Part shown: piece by piece, positions 7,871 through 17,335 of the stretch
Layout: each line of letters starts with the position of its first letter
Position numbering within the stretch: the stretch's first letter is position 1
Assembly (NCBI GenBank): GCA_030599095.1
Contig: JAUVOQ010000013.1
Span: 1-35,705 of the forward strand
Origin: Candidatus Ruthturnera sp.
Lineage (GTDB): Bacteria > Pseudomonadota > Gammaproteobacteria > PS1 > Pseudothioglobaceae
Reading direction: 5' to 3'
Length of the DNA stretch: 35,705 nucleotides
Notes under the pieces: generated by a model
Database searches by the model: none
Told to the model about the DNA's origin: nothing
The model's input: the letters and a program-made list of their open reading frames with translations, nothing else
Program-made: the position numbers and the translations under genes

Positions 7871-8793
7871 TAATTGACCTTAAAGTGAAACAAGACTTGT
7901 GCATCAAATACACTCTCATCAGGCGCAGGTGGTAATGGCGACGCTTTATAAACAGCACGCTCAATTGAATTTTTAAATGATTGTGCCTTGGCACTATTGC
8001 CAATAGTGCAAGACTTAAGCGTAACACTTCCTACATTGCCATTTAAGTCTTGTAGAATATGAACATCACACCCCCAATCATCTTTAGCGCCTTGATAACG
8101 CCACCGCTCTCTCACTCTTGAGGCGATTTGATTGATATAACTATTTTTTAATTCGCTTAATAGGTCTTCTTGAGCAAACTGCCTGTCTTGGTCTTCTTCA
8201 GCCTGAATTTCTTTTTTTAAGGAGCGATTGTCTTGCTCTTTTTTAAATTTTTTAGCCTCAACTTGACGTAATTTTTCAATGACTTGTTTTTTCTTTTCAG
8301 CTTCCGAAGCCTTCTTTTCAGCTAATTTTTTACGTTTTTCAGCATCAAGGGCTTTTTTCTCAGCCAATTTCTTGTTCTTTAAGGCCTGCTTGCTTTTATT
8401 TTCAGCCTTTTTTCTTTTTCTTTCGGCAATGGTTTTGGCTTTTCTCTCTTGTTTAACTTTAGCCTTGAGTTTTTTCAAACGTTGCTGTTCTTTGTAACGC
8501 TCATTCTCGACTTTCTTTTCTGCATGTTGTAGCGCTTTTAGACGATTTTCTCGCTTTTTCTTAATGGTAATTAATCGCTGTTTTTCTTTTTTAATCTCAG
8601 TTAAATCAACGGTGACTGCTTTGGGCATCATGCTTGACTTGGCAGTGTGTTTTGGAATTTCCCAACGTTGAACATTTGAAAATAATAAACCAACAACCAG
8701 CCCGACATGAAGCGCAATTGCCACCCAAAAAGCAAAGGGATGTTGTTTGGCAATTTTAGGTAATTTAATTTTTTTTAAAAAATTAATGTTCAT
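7870..8793 (-). CDS. tolA: TolA, Tol system energy-transducing protein
   Basis: TolA links the inner-membrane TolQR motor to the outer membrane and is needed for envelope constriction at division. Three domains are visible in 307 residues: an N-terminal membrane anchor (about 20-42, FAFWVAIALHVGLVVGLLF); a long Lys/Glu/Ala-rich helical rod (about 65-200) with repeated AEKKA/KLAEKK units; and a C-terminal domain (about 210-307). The last contains INQIASRVRERW, a Cys pair (DWGCDVHI, LKSCTIGN) and the ending SPLPPAPDESVFDAQVLFHF, typical of TolA. The start overlaps the tolR stop (TAATG). TolB and Pal, which normally follow, are not in this window. Confidence 0.92.
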   Translation of the reverse strand: MNINFLKKIKLPKIAKQHPFAFWVAIALHVGLVVGLLFSNVQRWEIPKHTAKSSMMPKAVTVDLTEIKKEKQRLITIKKKRENRLKALQHAEKKVENERYKEQQRLKKLKAKVKQERKAKTIAERKRKKAENKSKQALKNKKLAEKKALDAEKRKKLAEKKASEAEKKKQVIEKLRQVEAKKFKKEQDNRSLKKEIQAEEDQDRQFAQEDLLSELKNSYINQIASRVRERWRYQGAKDDWGCDVHILQDLNGNVGSVTLKSCTIGNSAKAQSFKNSIERAVYKASPLPPAPDESVFDAQVLFHFKVN

Positions 8794-9245
8794 TATTTTA
8801 CATCTGGGGATTCAGTCACAATGCCCACTTTGTCAACCCCATTTTTTTGTAAAAAAGACATCAACGAAATAACAGAACCATAAGCCACATGCTTATCACC
8901 ACGAACAAATACTTTCATTTGTGGGTAAATCTCAAGCCGAGCACTAACACGACCTGCAATAATGCCCAGTGGCAATTTTTCACCTTTGGCGACATCAGAA
9001 TCATCCTCATTAAGCGAGTTGATAAAATATTCACCCATCTTGTTGATGCTAATAATGGTGGGTTGCTGATCAACAAAATCCACCATTTCCGCCTCAGCGG
9101 AAGGTAAATCAACTTCAATGCCTTGTTCAATAATAGGCGTGGTCATCATAAAAATCACCAATAGTACTAACATCACATCAATATACGGCACAATATTAAT
9201 TTGTGCATCTATGGCAGGTCTGTGGCGTTTTGGTAGTTCAATCAT
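8793..9245 (-). CDS. tolR: TolR, Tol system motor subunit (ExbD family)
   Basis: The 150-residue protein has one N-terminal membrane helix and a periplasmic domain. The helix (about 20-40) begins NIVPYIDVMLVLLVIFMMT and contains the essential aspartate (Asp23) used for proton-driven motion. The downstream IEVDLPSAEA, IISINKMGEYFIN and MKVFVRGDKHVAYG segments are standard for TolR/ExbD. It works with TolQ as the proton channel that energises TolA. It lies 14 bases after tolQ and its stop overlaps the tolA start, so the three genes form one operon. Confidence 0.93.
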   Translation of the reverse strand: MIELPKRHRPAIDAQINIVPYIDVMLVLLVIFMMTTPIIEQGIEVDLPSAEAEMVDFVDQQPTIISINKMGEYFINSLNEDDSDVAKGEKLPLGIIAGRVSARLEIYPQMKVFVRGDKHVAYGSVISLMSFLQKNGVDKVGIVTESPDVK

Positions 9246-9259
9246 TGTCTATTTTCGGC

Positions 9260-9928
9260 TTATTTTTGTCTTTGAAACATAACAAACAATTGTTCAACAA
9301 AAGCTGTATATTTATTACTAATCGCCCCCACTTGAGTGGTTAAACGATTGTAGGCAATGGTGGCAGGAATAGCAGAAAATAAACCAAATGCCGTTGCAAT
9401 AAGTGCCTCAGCAATACCAGGGGCAACAATGGCAATGGTTGCCTGTTTAACGGATGCCAGTCCAATAAACGAATGCATAATTCCCCAAACCGTACCAAAT
9501 AAGCCAATATACGGGCTAGATGAGGCAACCATAGCCAAAGCGCTCAAGCCGTTATCTAGGCGGTCAACTTCGTTATTGGCCGTGGTGTTCATAATACGAT
9601 AAGCACGCTCAGCATCTACTATTAATACTTGGTTAGAATCTGAGATAGTATGGGTAAGTTCCTGATAACCTTCGCTAAAAATATGTGCCATTGAACTTTG
9701 GTTGGCGGTTTTCTTAAGCGTCTGGTACGCCAATCCTTCTAAATTAGTACTGGCTGAAAATTTTTGATGGAATAGCTTGATGTCTTTGTTGGCATTAATC
9801 AGGGTTTTCTTTTTTGACAAGATCAACGTCCAAGAATAAATACTCATTAACACCAAAATAAACATCACCACTTGCACCACAAAGCCAGCACCAAGAATTA
9901 AACTAAAAATTGATAAACTGTTATCCAT
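9260..9928 (-). CDS. tolQ: TolQ, Tol system motor subunit (MotA/ExbB family)
   Basis: The 222-residue protein spans the inner membrane three times (about 12-35, 132-152 and 168-192). The conserved LFGTVWGIMHSFIGL stretch and the APGIAEALIATAFGLFSAIP stretch line the proton path and are the signature of TolQ/ExbB/MotA proteins. It forms the stator complex with TolR. The ATG sits one base after the end of the decayed ybgC frame, so the ancestral order ybgC-tolQ-tolR-tolA is still visible. Confidence 0.94.
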   Translation of the reverse strand: MDNSLSIFSLILGAGFVVQVVMFILVLMSIYSWTLILSKKKTLINANKDIKLFHQKFSASTNLEGLAYQTLKKTANQSSMAHIFSEGYQELTHTISDSNQVLIVDAERAYRIMNTTANNEVDRLDNGLSALAMVASSSPYIGLFGTVWGIMHSFIGLASVKQATIAIVAPGIAEALIATAFGLFSAIPATIAYNRLTTQVGAISNKYTAFVEQLFVMFQRQK

Positions 9929-10275
9929 TTATTTTCTCCAAAATTTCACCAAGAATGGCGCAAAAGGTTTAAAACTAATTACATCCAAATAAGCCATGGT
10001 TATTTGCACTTTGAATAATACCTTATTTTGCTCTGAAGCCATTATTCTTTGCAAAAAAATCAAACCAGCATGTCGTGATTTTTCTATTTCAGTATCAACA
10101 ATTAATAAATCATTGAATTTAGCTGGAGATAAATACCCAGCACCAAAGTGATTTAACAGCAAAAATAAACGACTGATTATGAATTAATTGGTCTTGTTAA
10201 AAACCCAATTCTCGTAAAAATTCACTGAGATCTCTTTCAATAAATTTAAGATAATTAGCATATTAACTCGGCATT
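9929..10275 (-). pseudogene. ybgC: Decayed ybgC (acyl-CoA thioesterase of the tol cluster)
   Basis: Three pieces of YbgC, a hotdog-fold thioesterase normally encoded just before tolQ, are present in broken frames. Near 10215-10240 the minus strand reads YANYLKFIERDLSEFLRELG, matching the helix after the active site. After a stop it reads QDQLIHNQSFIFAVKSL. A frame change then gives the longest piece, a 77-codon frame with YLSPAKFNDLLIVDTEIEK and MAYLDVISFKPFAP. The N-terminal EDTDAGGVVYH-type segment that carries the catalytic Asp is missing: only about 15 bases separate the ruvB stop from the first piece. The gene therefore has a deletion, at least one stop and a frameshift. Confidence 0.75.
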
Positions 10276-10289
10276 AAAATATCGTGCGT

Positions 10290-11318
10290 TTAAGGATTAA
10301 ATAAATCATCTGCTTTTGAACTACTAGCCAAGCCTAAATGCGTATAAGCCAAATCTGTAGCACTACGTCCACGAGGCGTTCTCATAATAAAACCTTGTTG
10401 AATTAAATACGGCTCTACCATGTCTTCTAATGTGCCACGTTCTTCACCAATAGCAGTTGCCAATGTATCCAAACCAACAGGACCGCCAGAAAATTTACTC
10501 ACTATAAAGGTAAGATAATCACGATCCAGTTGCTCAAGCCCTGCTTCATCCACCTTAAGCGTTGTTAATGCCTCTTTGGCAATGGCTTGGTGAATGATAC
10601 TGTTGGTTTTTATATCAGCAAAATCACGCACACGGCGTAATAGTCGATTGGCAATTCTGGGTGTGCCACGAGAACGCTTGGCAATTTCCAGTGCGCCTTT
10701 TGATTCAATTTGAATACCCAAAATACCTGCTGATTGCTCAACAATGATTTTTAAATCTTTGATATTATAAAATTGTAAACGTTGAACAATACCAAAACGA
10801 TCTCTAAGAGGCGAGGTCAACATACCAGCACGAGTAGTTGCACCAATTAAAGTAAAAGGTGGCAATTCCAATTTCACCGAATGTGCGGCCACGCCTTCGC
10901 CCACCATAATGTCAAGTTTAAAATCTTCTAAAGCTGGATAAAGAATCTCCTCAACCACAGGATTTAAGCGGTGAATTTCGTCAATAAATAAAATATCATA
11001 CGGCTCCAGTTTGGTCAAAATCGCCGCTAAATCGCCTGAACGTTCTAATACTGGACCTGAAGTTTGCTTAATGCCTGTGGACATTTGATTGGCAATCACA
11101 TTTGCCAATGTGGTTTTTCCCAAACCAGGAGGACCATAAATTAAACAATGATCCAGTACATCCTTGCGTTTTTTTGCCGCTTCAATAAATAGCGCCATTT
11201 GCGATTTAACGTCATCTTGCCCAATATAACTCTCCAAAGAATTTGGGCGTACCGACGTCATCACCAAATCTTCGTTGCCTTGGTCTTGTCCACCTACTAA
11301 AGAGTCTTCTTCTATCAT
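10290..11318 (-). CDS. ruvB: Holliday junction branch-migration helicase RuvB
   Basis: The 342-residue AAA+ ATPase drives branch migration of Holliday junctions together with RuvA. It has Walker A GPPGLGKT (62-69), Walker [12 protein letters not shown] (Asp113-Glu114), sensor 1 [12 protein letters not shown], the arginine finger region SPLRDRFG, and the C-terminal winged helix with [10 protein letters not shown] and [10 protein letters not shown]. Length and all motifs are normal. ruvC is 7 kb away and ruvA is not in the window. The original downstream partner was ybgC, now decayed. Confidence 0.97.
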   Translation of the reverse strand: MIEEDSLVGGQDQGNEDLVMTSVRPNSLESYIGQDDVKSQMALFIEAAKKRKDVLDHCLIYGPPGLGKTTLANVIANQMSTGIKQTSGPVLERSGDLAAILTKLEPYDILFIDEIHRLNPVVEEILYPALEDFKLDIMVGEGVAAHSVKLELPPFTLIGATTRAGMLTSPLRDRFGIVQRLQFYNIKDLKIIVEQSAGILGIQIESKGALEIAKRSRGTPRIANRLLRRVRDFADIKTNSIIHQAIAKEALTTLKVDEAGLEQLDRDYLTFIVSKFSGGPVGLDTLATAIGEERGTLEDMVEPYLIQQGFIMRTPRGRSATDLAYTHLGLASSSKADDLFNP

Positions 11319-11337
11319 GCTAAATGACTTATTTTTT

Positions 11338-11368
11338 GAGATTTTTGCATTATTTATGCAAAGGTCTC
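11338..11368 (-). terminator. Hairpin between lolB and ruvB
   Basis: TTTGCAT (11344-11350) and ATGCAAA (11356-11362) form a perfect 7-bp stem with a 5-base loop. GAGA (11338-11341) and TCTC (11365-11368) extend it after a 2x2 internal loop. On the minus strand it is followed by an A-rich rather than T-rich stretch, so it is not a textbook terminator. It could weaken read-through from lolB into ruvB or be a protein-binding site. Confidence 0.3.
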
Positions 11369-11376
11369 TTTTGATG

Positions 11377-11898
11377 CTATTTTAACCGATTAACTGCATT
11401 AATCAGTAGTTTGATTTTGATGGGCTTAGTCAAATGATTAAAGCCAATAACTTTTGGAATTTGAACGCCGTTAATCAGTTGATAACGACTCACTTTAATT
11501 TGCCAGTGGCGGGTTGTGCCCAGCTCATTTTTAAACAATATGTTAGACAAGCTGTCAATCGGTAGATACCAGCCCATTTCGCTCATCATCCATTGATTAA
11601 AAGTTAGCTTGATTGGCTCATCATTAACCCACAACTTTTGCTGATTAGACTCAATCAAAATTTGACTAAAACCAAGGGCCGTGGTTAAGATAAGCTTATA
11701 GTCATGGTGGTTAAAACTCACCTCAAAACCTGATGTTTTTGTATTATTATTAACGCTCACACTTAACCTGCCACGCGCCTCCCAAACACTCGGTAGCGTT
11801 TGTTGATATGCCGACTTTATAGGCTGGGTGTTAAGTGTTGAACAACTTGATAAAAACAAAGCAAAACACATCATCATTCGTTTCATATAAGTGCTCAT
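11377..11898 (-). CDS. lolB: Outer-membrane lipoprotein receptor LolB
   Basis: LolB accepts lipoproteins from the periplasmic carrier LolA and inserts them into the outer membrane. The N-terminus is a lipoprotein signal ([16 protein letters not shown]) with lipobox Cys19 counted from the first ATG; the second ATG (11886), four codons on, gives a more typical signal peptide and may be the true start. [27 protein letters not shown] and the final domain match LolB. At about 170 residues it is slightly short for the family. It is divergent from hemA with a gap of under 80 bp, the usual lolB/hemA arrangement. Confidence 0.82.
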   Translation of the reverse strand: MSTYMKRMMMCFALFLSSCSTLNTQPIKSAYQQTLPSVWEARGRLSVSVNNNTKTSGFEVSFNHHDYKLILTTALGFSQILIESNQQKLWVNDEPIKLTFNQWMMSEMGWYLPIDSLSNILFKNELGTTRHWQIKVSRYQLINGVQIPKVIGFNHLTKPIKIKLLINAVNRLK

Positions 11899-11923
11899 TG
11901 TAGCGTGAAACTTGTCCTTTGGG

Positions 11924-11929
11924 TATAAT
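11924..11929 (+). promoter_or_regulatory. Likely -10 box of hemA-prfA
   Basis: A perfect TATAAT, preceded by GGG, sits 33 bases before the hemA ATG in the short lolB/hemA divergent gap. No convincing -35 hexamer is visible at the ideal spacing (TTGTAG at 11898-11903 is 20 bases away), so strength cannot be judged. Confidence 0.35.
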
Positions 11930-11962
11930 CAAACGTTTATTTGAGTTGGCTTTACTGGATTT

Positions 11963-13213
11963 ATGTCGCGAATTGCAATTTTAAGTGTCAATCACCAACT
12001 TGCACCTGTTGAAGTGCGAGAAAAAGTTGCTTTTGTGCCAGATAAATTAACCCAAGCACTAAACAATCTTCATCATATTGATGGCATTAATGCCTGCATT
12101 ATTCTTTCCACTTGCAATCGTGTAGAAATTTATGTAAGTTCTGAGCATAAAAACCTTAAAGAAGTGCTGAGTGATTACCTCGCCAAGATACACAACATCA
12201 AACGTAACACAATCGATTCTTATTTAAATTATTTTGAAGGCAATGAAGCACTGACACACCTGTGCAACGTTGCCACAGGTCTTGATTCATTAGTACTAGG
12301 CGAGCCGCAAATTCTAGGTCAATTAAAAGAGGCCTACCACATAGCAAAAGAAGCTAAAACCTTAAACAAGCTATTAGAAAAACTATTTCAACATGCATTT
12401 TCAACTGCTAAAAAAGTACGTACCAATACTCAAATTGGCGCTTCACCCGTCTCAATCGCCTATTGTGCAGTTAAACTTAGTGAAAGAATTTTTGAGCAAT
12501 TATCCGAACAAACTGTTTTGCTCATCGGCGCAGGGGAGATGATTGAATTGTGCGCGCAATACCTTAACCAAAAAGGGGTTGATAAGATGATTGTTGCCAA
12601 TAGAACCGTTCAAAATGCACAAAAAATTGCCCATTTGTATCAAGCACAATCTGTCAGTTTGAAACAATTATCATCCATTATGCACAAAGCAGATATTATC
12701 ATTTCTTCAACAGCAGCTCCGGAGCCCATTATCGGCAAAGGCTTAATTGAAAGTGCTTTAAAAAAGCGCAAACACAAGCCAATATTTATGCTTGATATTG
12801 CCATTCCTAGAGACATTGAACCTGAAGTGGGTCAATTAGATGATGTGTATTTATACACCATTGATGATCTAGAACAAGTGGTTAATGACAATATTGGCAA
12901 CAGAGAAAAAGAAAAAAGTTTAGCGCAAGAAATCATCATTGAACAAAATCAAGTCTTTCACCAATGGCTGGATACTCTGCCCAATGAACAAATGGTACAA
13001 TCCTATCAATTTGGCGCAAACTCAATTAAAGACGAACTCTTAGAAAAAGCCATCAAACAACTAAAAAATGGCGCTGATTCTGAGAACATTATTCGCAAAC
13101 TTGCTGATCAATTAGCCAACAAACTATTACACTTACCCTTTAAAAATATCAAACAAACTTCCATTGAAAATTTACCCCAATGTGAAGGCTGTATACCGCC
13201 TATTAAAAAATAA
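11963..13213 (+). CDS. hemA: Glutamyl-tRNA reductase
   Basis: The first committed enzyme of C5-pathway tetrapyrrole synthesis, reducing glutamyl-tRNA to glutamate-1-semialdehyde for heme and siroheme. The nucleophilic Cys51 lies in [13 protein letters not shown]. The conserved [11 protein letters not shown] block follows at 111-120, then the NADPH-binding Rossmann motif VLLIGAGEM and the helical dimerisation domain at the C-terminus. At 416 residues it is of normal length. The stop overlaps the prfA start (TAATG at 13211-13215), so the two genes are translationally coupled, as in many gammaproteobacteria. Confidence 0.96.
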   Translation: MSRIAILSVNHQLAPVEVREKVAFVPDKLTQALNNLHHIDGINACIILSTCNRVEIYVSSEHKNLKEVLSDYLAKIHNIKRNTIDSYLNYFEGNEALTHLCNVATGLDSLVLGEPQILGQLKEAYHIAKEAKTLNKLLEKLFQHAFSTAKKVRTNTQIGASPVSIAYCAVKLSERIFEQLSEQTVLLIGAGEMIELCAQYLNQKGVDKMIVANRTVQNAQKIAHLYQAQSVSLKQLSSIMHKADIIISSTAAPEPIIGKGLIESALKKRKHKPIFMLDIAIPRDIEPEVGQLDDVYLYTIDDLEQVVNDNIGNREKEKSLAQEIIIEQNQVFHQWLDTLPNEQMVQSYQFGANSIKDELLEKAIKQLKNGADSENIIRKLADQLANKLLHLPFKNIKQTSIENLPQCEGCIPPIKK

Positions 13214-14304
13214 TGAACACATCTATCCTTGCTAAATTAGAGCAACTATCAATGCGCCTTGAAGAAGTGGGCGCTTTGTTGTCCGACCCAGAAGTTGCTA
13301 GTGACGTTAAAAAATTCACAAAACTGTCTATTGAACATGCTCAACTAACCCCAGTCAACCAACAATTTCAGACCTATTTATCACATCAGAAAAATCTAGC
13401 AGATGCACAGTTAATGCTACTTGAAGACGATGTGGAAATCAAAGCCATGGCCAAAGAGGAAATACTTGATGCTAAAGAAAATTTAGACCATCTTGATTTA
13501 GAACTTAAAAAATCTCTGTTGCCAAAAGACCCCAACGATTCTCGAAACATCATCATCGAAATTAGAGCAGGCACAGGCGGTGATGAAGCCAGTATTTTTT
13601 CAGGCGATTTGTTCAAAATGTACAATCGCTACACTGAAAAGCAAAAATGGCAAATAGAAGTCATGAACGTCAGCCTCGGCGAACATGGCGGTTTTAAAGA
13701 AATTATTGCTCGTATTAGTGGCGTAGATGTTTATTCAAAATTAAAATTTGAATCTGGTGCACACCGCGTACAACGCATACCAGAAACCGAAAGCCAAGGT
13801 CGGGTACACACTTCTGCTTGTACTGTTGCTATCATGCCTGAAGTTAAAAATATTAAAGAAGTCAACATTAATATGAGTGATGTCCGCATTGACACCTTTA
13901 GAGCCAGTGGCGCAGGTGGCCAACATGTTAATAAAACTGATTCTGCTGTACGAGTAACACACATTCCAACTGGCACCGTGGTTGAATGCCAAGACGGTCG
14001 CTCGCAACATAAAAACAAAGCCCAAGCCTTGTCAGTATTAGCATCACGCATTCTTGACACACAACAACAAGAGCAACAAAAACAACAAGCATCAACCCGC
14101 AAGGAATTGGTAGGTAGTGGCGACCGTTCACAGCGCATTCGCACCTACAATTACCCTCAAGGGCGTATTACCGACCATCGCATTAACCTAACCTTGTATA
14201 AATTGGCAGAAATCATGGAAGGCGATTTAAACTCAATCATTGAGCCATTAATCGTTGAACAACAAACCAACCAACTAACAGAATTAAACGACTTTTTAGT
14301 ATAA
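13213..14304 (+). CDS. prfA: Peptide chain release factor 1
   Basis: RF1 terminates translation at UAA and UAG. Both functional motifs are visible: the stop-codon-reading PxT tripeptide (Pro190-Glu-Thr192 in [14 protein letters not shown]), which separates RF1 from RF2, and the peptidyl-hydrolysis GGQ (235-237, [19 protein letters not shown]). The length of 363 residues is normal. The gene commonly downstream, prmC (hemK), which methylates the GGQ glutamine, is not present here; an IS630 remnant lies there instead. Confidence 0.97.
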   Translation: MNTSILAKLEQLSMRLEEVGALLSDPEVASDVKKFTKLSIEHAQLTPVNQQFQTYLSHQKNLADAQLMLLEDDVEIKAMAKEEILDAKENLDHLDLELKKSLLPKDPNDSRNIIIEIRAGTGGDEASIFSGDLFKMYNRYTEKQKWQIEVMNVSLGEHGGFKEIIARISGVDVYSKLKFESGAHRVQRIPETESQGRVHTSACTVAIMPEVKNIKEVNINMSDVRIDTFRASGAGGQHVNKTDSAVRVTHIPTGTVVECQDGRSQHKNKAQALSVLASRILDTQQQEQQKQQASTRKELVGSGDRSQRIRTYNYPQGRITDHRINLTLYKLAEIMEGDLNSIIEPLIVEQQTNQLTELNDFLV

Positions 14305-14321
14305 TGAGACCAGTGACAAAA

Positions 14322-14425
14322 TCAAATGTTTTAACCATGTTGTTCCCATGCCTTTGCCACCGTATTCACCAGCGCTTAATCCAGTAGAGCAATTGTGGCT
14401 TAATATTAAGCAAAGATATTTATCA
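14322..14425 (+). mobile_element. IS630-family transposase remnant
   Basis: The plus-strand frame reads NHVVPMPLPPYSPALNPVEQ and then LWLNIKQRYLSN. This is the C-terminal part of the DDE domain of IS630/Tc1-type transposases: LPPYSPxLNPVE contains the last catalytic Glu, followed by the W-x-x-(I/L)K helix. Only about 35 residues survive; the rest of the element and its ends are gone. It sits between the prfA stop and the 3' end of radA. Confidence 0.7.
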
Positions 14426-14449
14426 AATATTAGGAGACCCCTTGCATCA

Positions 14450-15811
14450 TTAGGTGTGTTCAATCATAAACTGTAAAGCTTGGTGCAAGTATTCCACTGG
14501 CACGATTTTCAACCCTTTGAATGCTTTCTTAGGTGCATTTCCCTTGGGGATAATTGCCACTTTAAAGCCATGCTTTTGTGCCTCTGATAAACGCTCAATA
14601 CCGTTATAAACTGGGCGCACCTCACCTGTTAAACCCACCTCACCAAAGGCGACCCAATCTTTGGGAATAATGCCATCTCTCAAACTAGACATAATCGCCA
14701 GCATAACCACCAAATCTGAAGCGGTTTCATTCATCTTAATGCCACCAACCACATTAACAAACACATCTTGATCATGGGTTGCAATACCACCATGCTTGTG
14801 CAATATTGCAAGTTGTAAAGCCAAACGATTTTGGTCTAAACCAACACACACACGCTTAGGATTACCACTAGCCGAATCCACCAATGCTTGCACCTCAATC
14901 ATCAGTGGTCGAGTCGCCTCACGTGTTACCATCACCATTGAACCCGGTGAAGGCTTGGCTGAGTTTGATAAAAATATTGCTGATGGATTTTCAACTTGTT
15001 GTAAACCTGCCTCACTCATCACAAAAATACTAATTTCATTCACCGCACCAAAACGGTTTTTTACCGCGCGAATAATGCGATAACGCCCGCCTGCATCTCC
15101 TTCAAAATACAAAACCGTATCCACCATGTGCTCAAGAATCCTAGGGCCTGCCAATGCACCATCTTTAGTAACATGGCCAATTATCAAAAGAATGGTGTTA
15201 GTCTGTTTGGCAAATTGAGTTAATTGCGATGCACAATCACGAACTTGTGTCACTGAGCCTGGCGCCGAAGTAGTGCTGTCTGTTACCATGGTTTGAATGG
15301 AATCAATCACGATGACTTTAGGCTGCACTTTTTGGACAAGTTTGATGATTTTTTCTAGGTGCGTTTCACTCAATAAAAGAATGTCTTCTTTAATACCAAG
15401 ACGCAACGCCCTATCGCTGATTTGCTCGGCCGACTCTTCACCACTCACATACAAAGTTGTGTTTTTTTTATTAATTGAGGCCACGGCTTGCAAAATCAAG
15501 GTTGATTTTCCAATGCCAGGGTCGCCACCAATCAAAACCACTGAGCCATCAACCAAACCACCGCCCAAGGTACGATCAAGTTCACTTAAGCCTGTTGAAA
15601 GCCTAATTTTGTTTTCTGGTTTAATTTTAGATAAATTTTGAACCTTAGAAATTGGCAAGTCTTGTAATATGCTAGGTTTTGATGGCACAGTTTGCAATAA
15701 CACAATCTCTTCTAGCGTGTTCCAAGATTTACAATCTAGGCACTGCCCTGCCCACTGATGATGCGATGCTCCACACTGATGACAAACAAATTCAACCTTG
15801 GTTTTGGGCAT
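14450..15811 (-). CDS. radA: DNA repair protein RadA
   Basis: RadA (Sms) is a RecA-like hexameric ATPase that promotes branch migration in recombination and repair. The 453-residue sequence has the N-terminal zinc ribbon (Cys10, Cys13, Cys24, Cys27), Walker A GDPGIGKS (96-103), the RadA-specific KNRFG motif (251-255) and the C-terminal Lon-like domain (VFVNVVGGIKMNETASDL, then AFGEVGLTGEVRPV). All elements are intact. The ATG overlaps the stop of the nrdR remnant (TAATG), so the two were once coupled. Confidence 0.96.
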   Translation of the reverse strand: MPKTKVEFVCHQCGASHHQWAGQCLDCKSWNTLEEIVLLQTVPSKPSILQDLPISKVQNLSKIKPENKIRLSTGLSELDRTLGGGLVDGSVVLIGGDPGIGKSTLILQAVASINKKNTTLYVSGEESAEQISDRALRLGIKEDILLLSETHLEKIIKLVQKVQPKVIVIDSIQTMVTDSTTSAPGSVTQVRDCASQLTQFAKQTNTILLIIGHVTKDGALAGPRILEHMVDTVLYFEGDAGGRYRIIRAVKNRFGAVNEISIFVMSEAGLQQVENPSAIFLSNSAKPSPGSMVMVTREATRPLMIEVQALVDSASGNPKRVCVGLDQNRLALQLAILHKHGGIATHDQDVFVNVVGGIKMNETASDLVVMLAIMSSLRDGIIPKDWVAFGEVGLTGEVRPVYNGIERLSEAQKHGFKVAIIPKGNAPKKAFKGLKIVPVEYLHQALQFMIEHT

Positions 15812-15948
15812 TATTTACTCATGAGTTTTTCAATTTCTTTTTTAAACGCCTCAACATCTTGAAACTGACGATAAACCGAAGCAAAGCGAATATATGCCAC
15901 CTCATCCAACGCTTTAAGCTCTTCTATTAATAACGCATATAGGCTTAA
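15811..15948 (-). pseudogene. nrdR: NrdR C-terminal remnant
   Basis: About 45 residues ([20 protein letters not shown], then [15 protein letters not shown]) match the end of NrdR, the zinc-finger/ATP-cone repressor of ribonucleotide reductase genes. The intact protein is about 150 residues, with a Cys4 zinc ribbon and an ATP cone at the N-terminus; both are missing. The reading frame extends into the 3' end of glyA (a possible start at 16002), but those codons are antiparallel in meaning to NrdR and give no domain. glyA-nrdR is a common gene order, so the deletion removed most of nrdR while leaving glyA and the coupling to radA intact. Confidence 0.75.
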
Positions 15949-15949
15949 T

Positions 15950-17203
15950 CTAGTTATAAACTGGGTGCTTAGCGCAAAGGTGGGTGACTTTCTCTCTAAC
16001 ATTGTTAATCATGTCCTGATTCTCTAAATCATCACAAATATCACACATCCACGTGGCTAAATCGGCACAATCAGCTTTATTAAAACCACGCGTTGTCACC
16101 GCTGGCGTACCCACACGAATACCACTAGTGACAAAAGGTGATTGCGGATCATTCGGCACTGCATTCATATTAACCGTAATATGCGCACCACTCAAAGCAA
16201 CATCCACCGCTTTACCTGTTAATCCTTGGTTAATAAAACTCACCAAAAACAAATGGTCATCCGTACCACCTGACACCACATCAAACCCACGTTCAATAAA
16301 TATATTAACCATCACTTGTGCATTAATCTTTACTTGCCTTTGATAAGCCTTGTACTCATCACTCATTGCCTCTTTAAAACTCACCGCTTTGGCGGCAATA
16401 ATATGCATCAAGGGCCCACCTTGAATGCCGGGGAAAATGGCAGAATTAAGTTTTTTTTCAATGACCTCATTAGCCTTAGCTAAAATCAAACCACCACGAG
16501 GACCACGAAGCGTTTTATGCGTGGTTGTCGTGGTTACATCTGCAATGGCTACTGGCGATGGATACTCACCTGTTGCCACCAAACCTGCAACATGCGCCAT
16601 ATCAGCCATCAAATACGCACCAACAGCATCTGCAATTTCTCTAAAACGTTGCCAATCAACCACACGTGAATACGCCGAAAAACCAGCAATAATCATTTTA
16701 GGATTGTGCTCTTTTGCCAAAGCCTCAACTTGCTGATAATCAATCTCGCCCGTTTTCTCATTCAAACCATACTGAATAGCATTAAAGTTTTTACCTGAAA
16801 ACGAAGGCGCAGCACCATGTGTCAAATGCCCACCATGTGCCAAACTCATGCCTAAAATTGTATCTCCCGGCACTAGCAACGCTTGAAAAACCGCAGCATT
16901 TGCCTGAGAACCAGAATGCGGCTGAACATTCGCATAATCCGCCCCGAATAGTGCCTTAGCACGGTCAATTGCCAATTGCTCAACTGTGTCAACATGCTCA
17001 CAACCCCCATAATAACGCTTGCGAGGATAGCCCTCAGCATACTTATTCGTCAATTGCGAGCCTTGCGCCTCCATCACTGCAGGTGAGGTGTAATTTTCAC
17101 TGGCAATCAGCTCAATATGTGCCTCTTGGCGAGCCTCTTCTCGTGCAATCGCCTGATGAATTTCAGTATCTACTTTAGCTAACGTTTGAGATTTGTCAAA
17201 CAT
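15950..17203 (-). CDS. glyA: Serine hydroxymethyltransferase
   Basis: This PLP enzyme converts serine and tetrahydrofolate to glycine and methylene-THF, the main source of one-carbon units. Conserved blocks include [49 protein letters not shown] and the PLP-lysine motif [14 protein letters not shown] (Lys230 from this start). I chose ATG 17203 over ATG 17218 because AAGGA lies at good spacing before it and the longer version adds only five non-conserved residues. The 417-residue length is then standard. A weak promoter-like TTGTGC/TATATA pair lies just upstream. Confidence 0.96.
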   Translation of the reverse strand: MFDKSQTLAKVDTEIHQAIAREEARQEAHIELIASENYTSPAVMEAQGSQLTNKYAEGYPRKRYYGGCEHVDTVEQLAIDRAKALFGADYANVQPHSGSQANAAVFQALLVPGDTILGMSLAHGGHLTHGAAPSFSGKNFNAIQYGLNEKTGEIDYQQVEALAKEHNPKMIIAGFSAYSRVVDWQRFREIADAVGAYLMADMAHVAGLVATGEYPSPVAIADVTTTTTHKTLRGPRGGLILAKANEVIEKKLNSAIFPGIQGGPLMHIIAAKAVSFKEAMSDEYKAYQRQVKINAQVMVNIFIERGFDVVSGGTDDHLFLVSFINQGLTGKAVDVALSGAHITVNMNAVPNDPQSPFVTSGIRVGTPAVTTRGFNKADCADLATWMCDICDDLENQDMINNVREKVTHLCAKHPVYN

Positions 17204-17335
17204 AGGTTTCCTTGTCATATAATATATAAACGATTTATTTTAACGCACAAATATAAATAAAGAATAAATTATCATCCTTAAATTCAAAGAGATTTTTGCA
17301 TCATGATGGATAAGTATTCTTAGTTTCTTTTTTAC
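17204..17335. other. glyA upstream region
   Basis: AT-rich gap between the methyltransferase-tail fragment and glyA. It contains a possible glyA promoter near its left-facing end and a short palindrome CATCATGATG. I see no gene and no glycine-riboswitch-like structure. Confidence 0.4.

Noticed and set aside
8279-8497. Plus-strand Phe/Ser/Ala-rich frame of 72 codons
   Set aside because: It is the complement of the Lys/Glu/Ala rod of TolA.
13731-14144. 137-codon minus-strand frame, cysteine-rich
   Set aside because: It lies entirely inside prfA, whose RF1 motifs are intact. The cysteines come from reading the complement of common codons.
17204-17335. Glycine riboswitch upstream of glyA
   Set aside because: The gap is short and AT-rich and shows no conserved glycine-aptamer elements.
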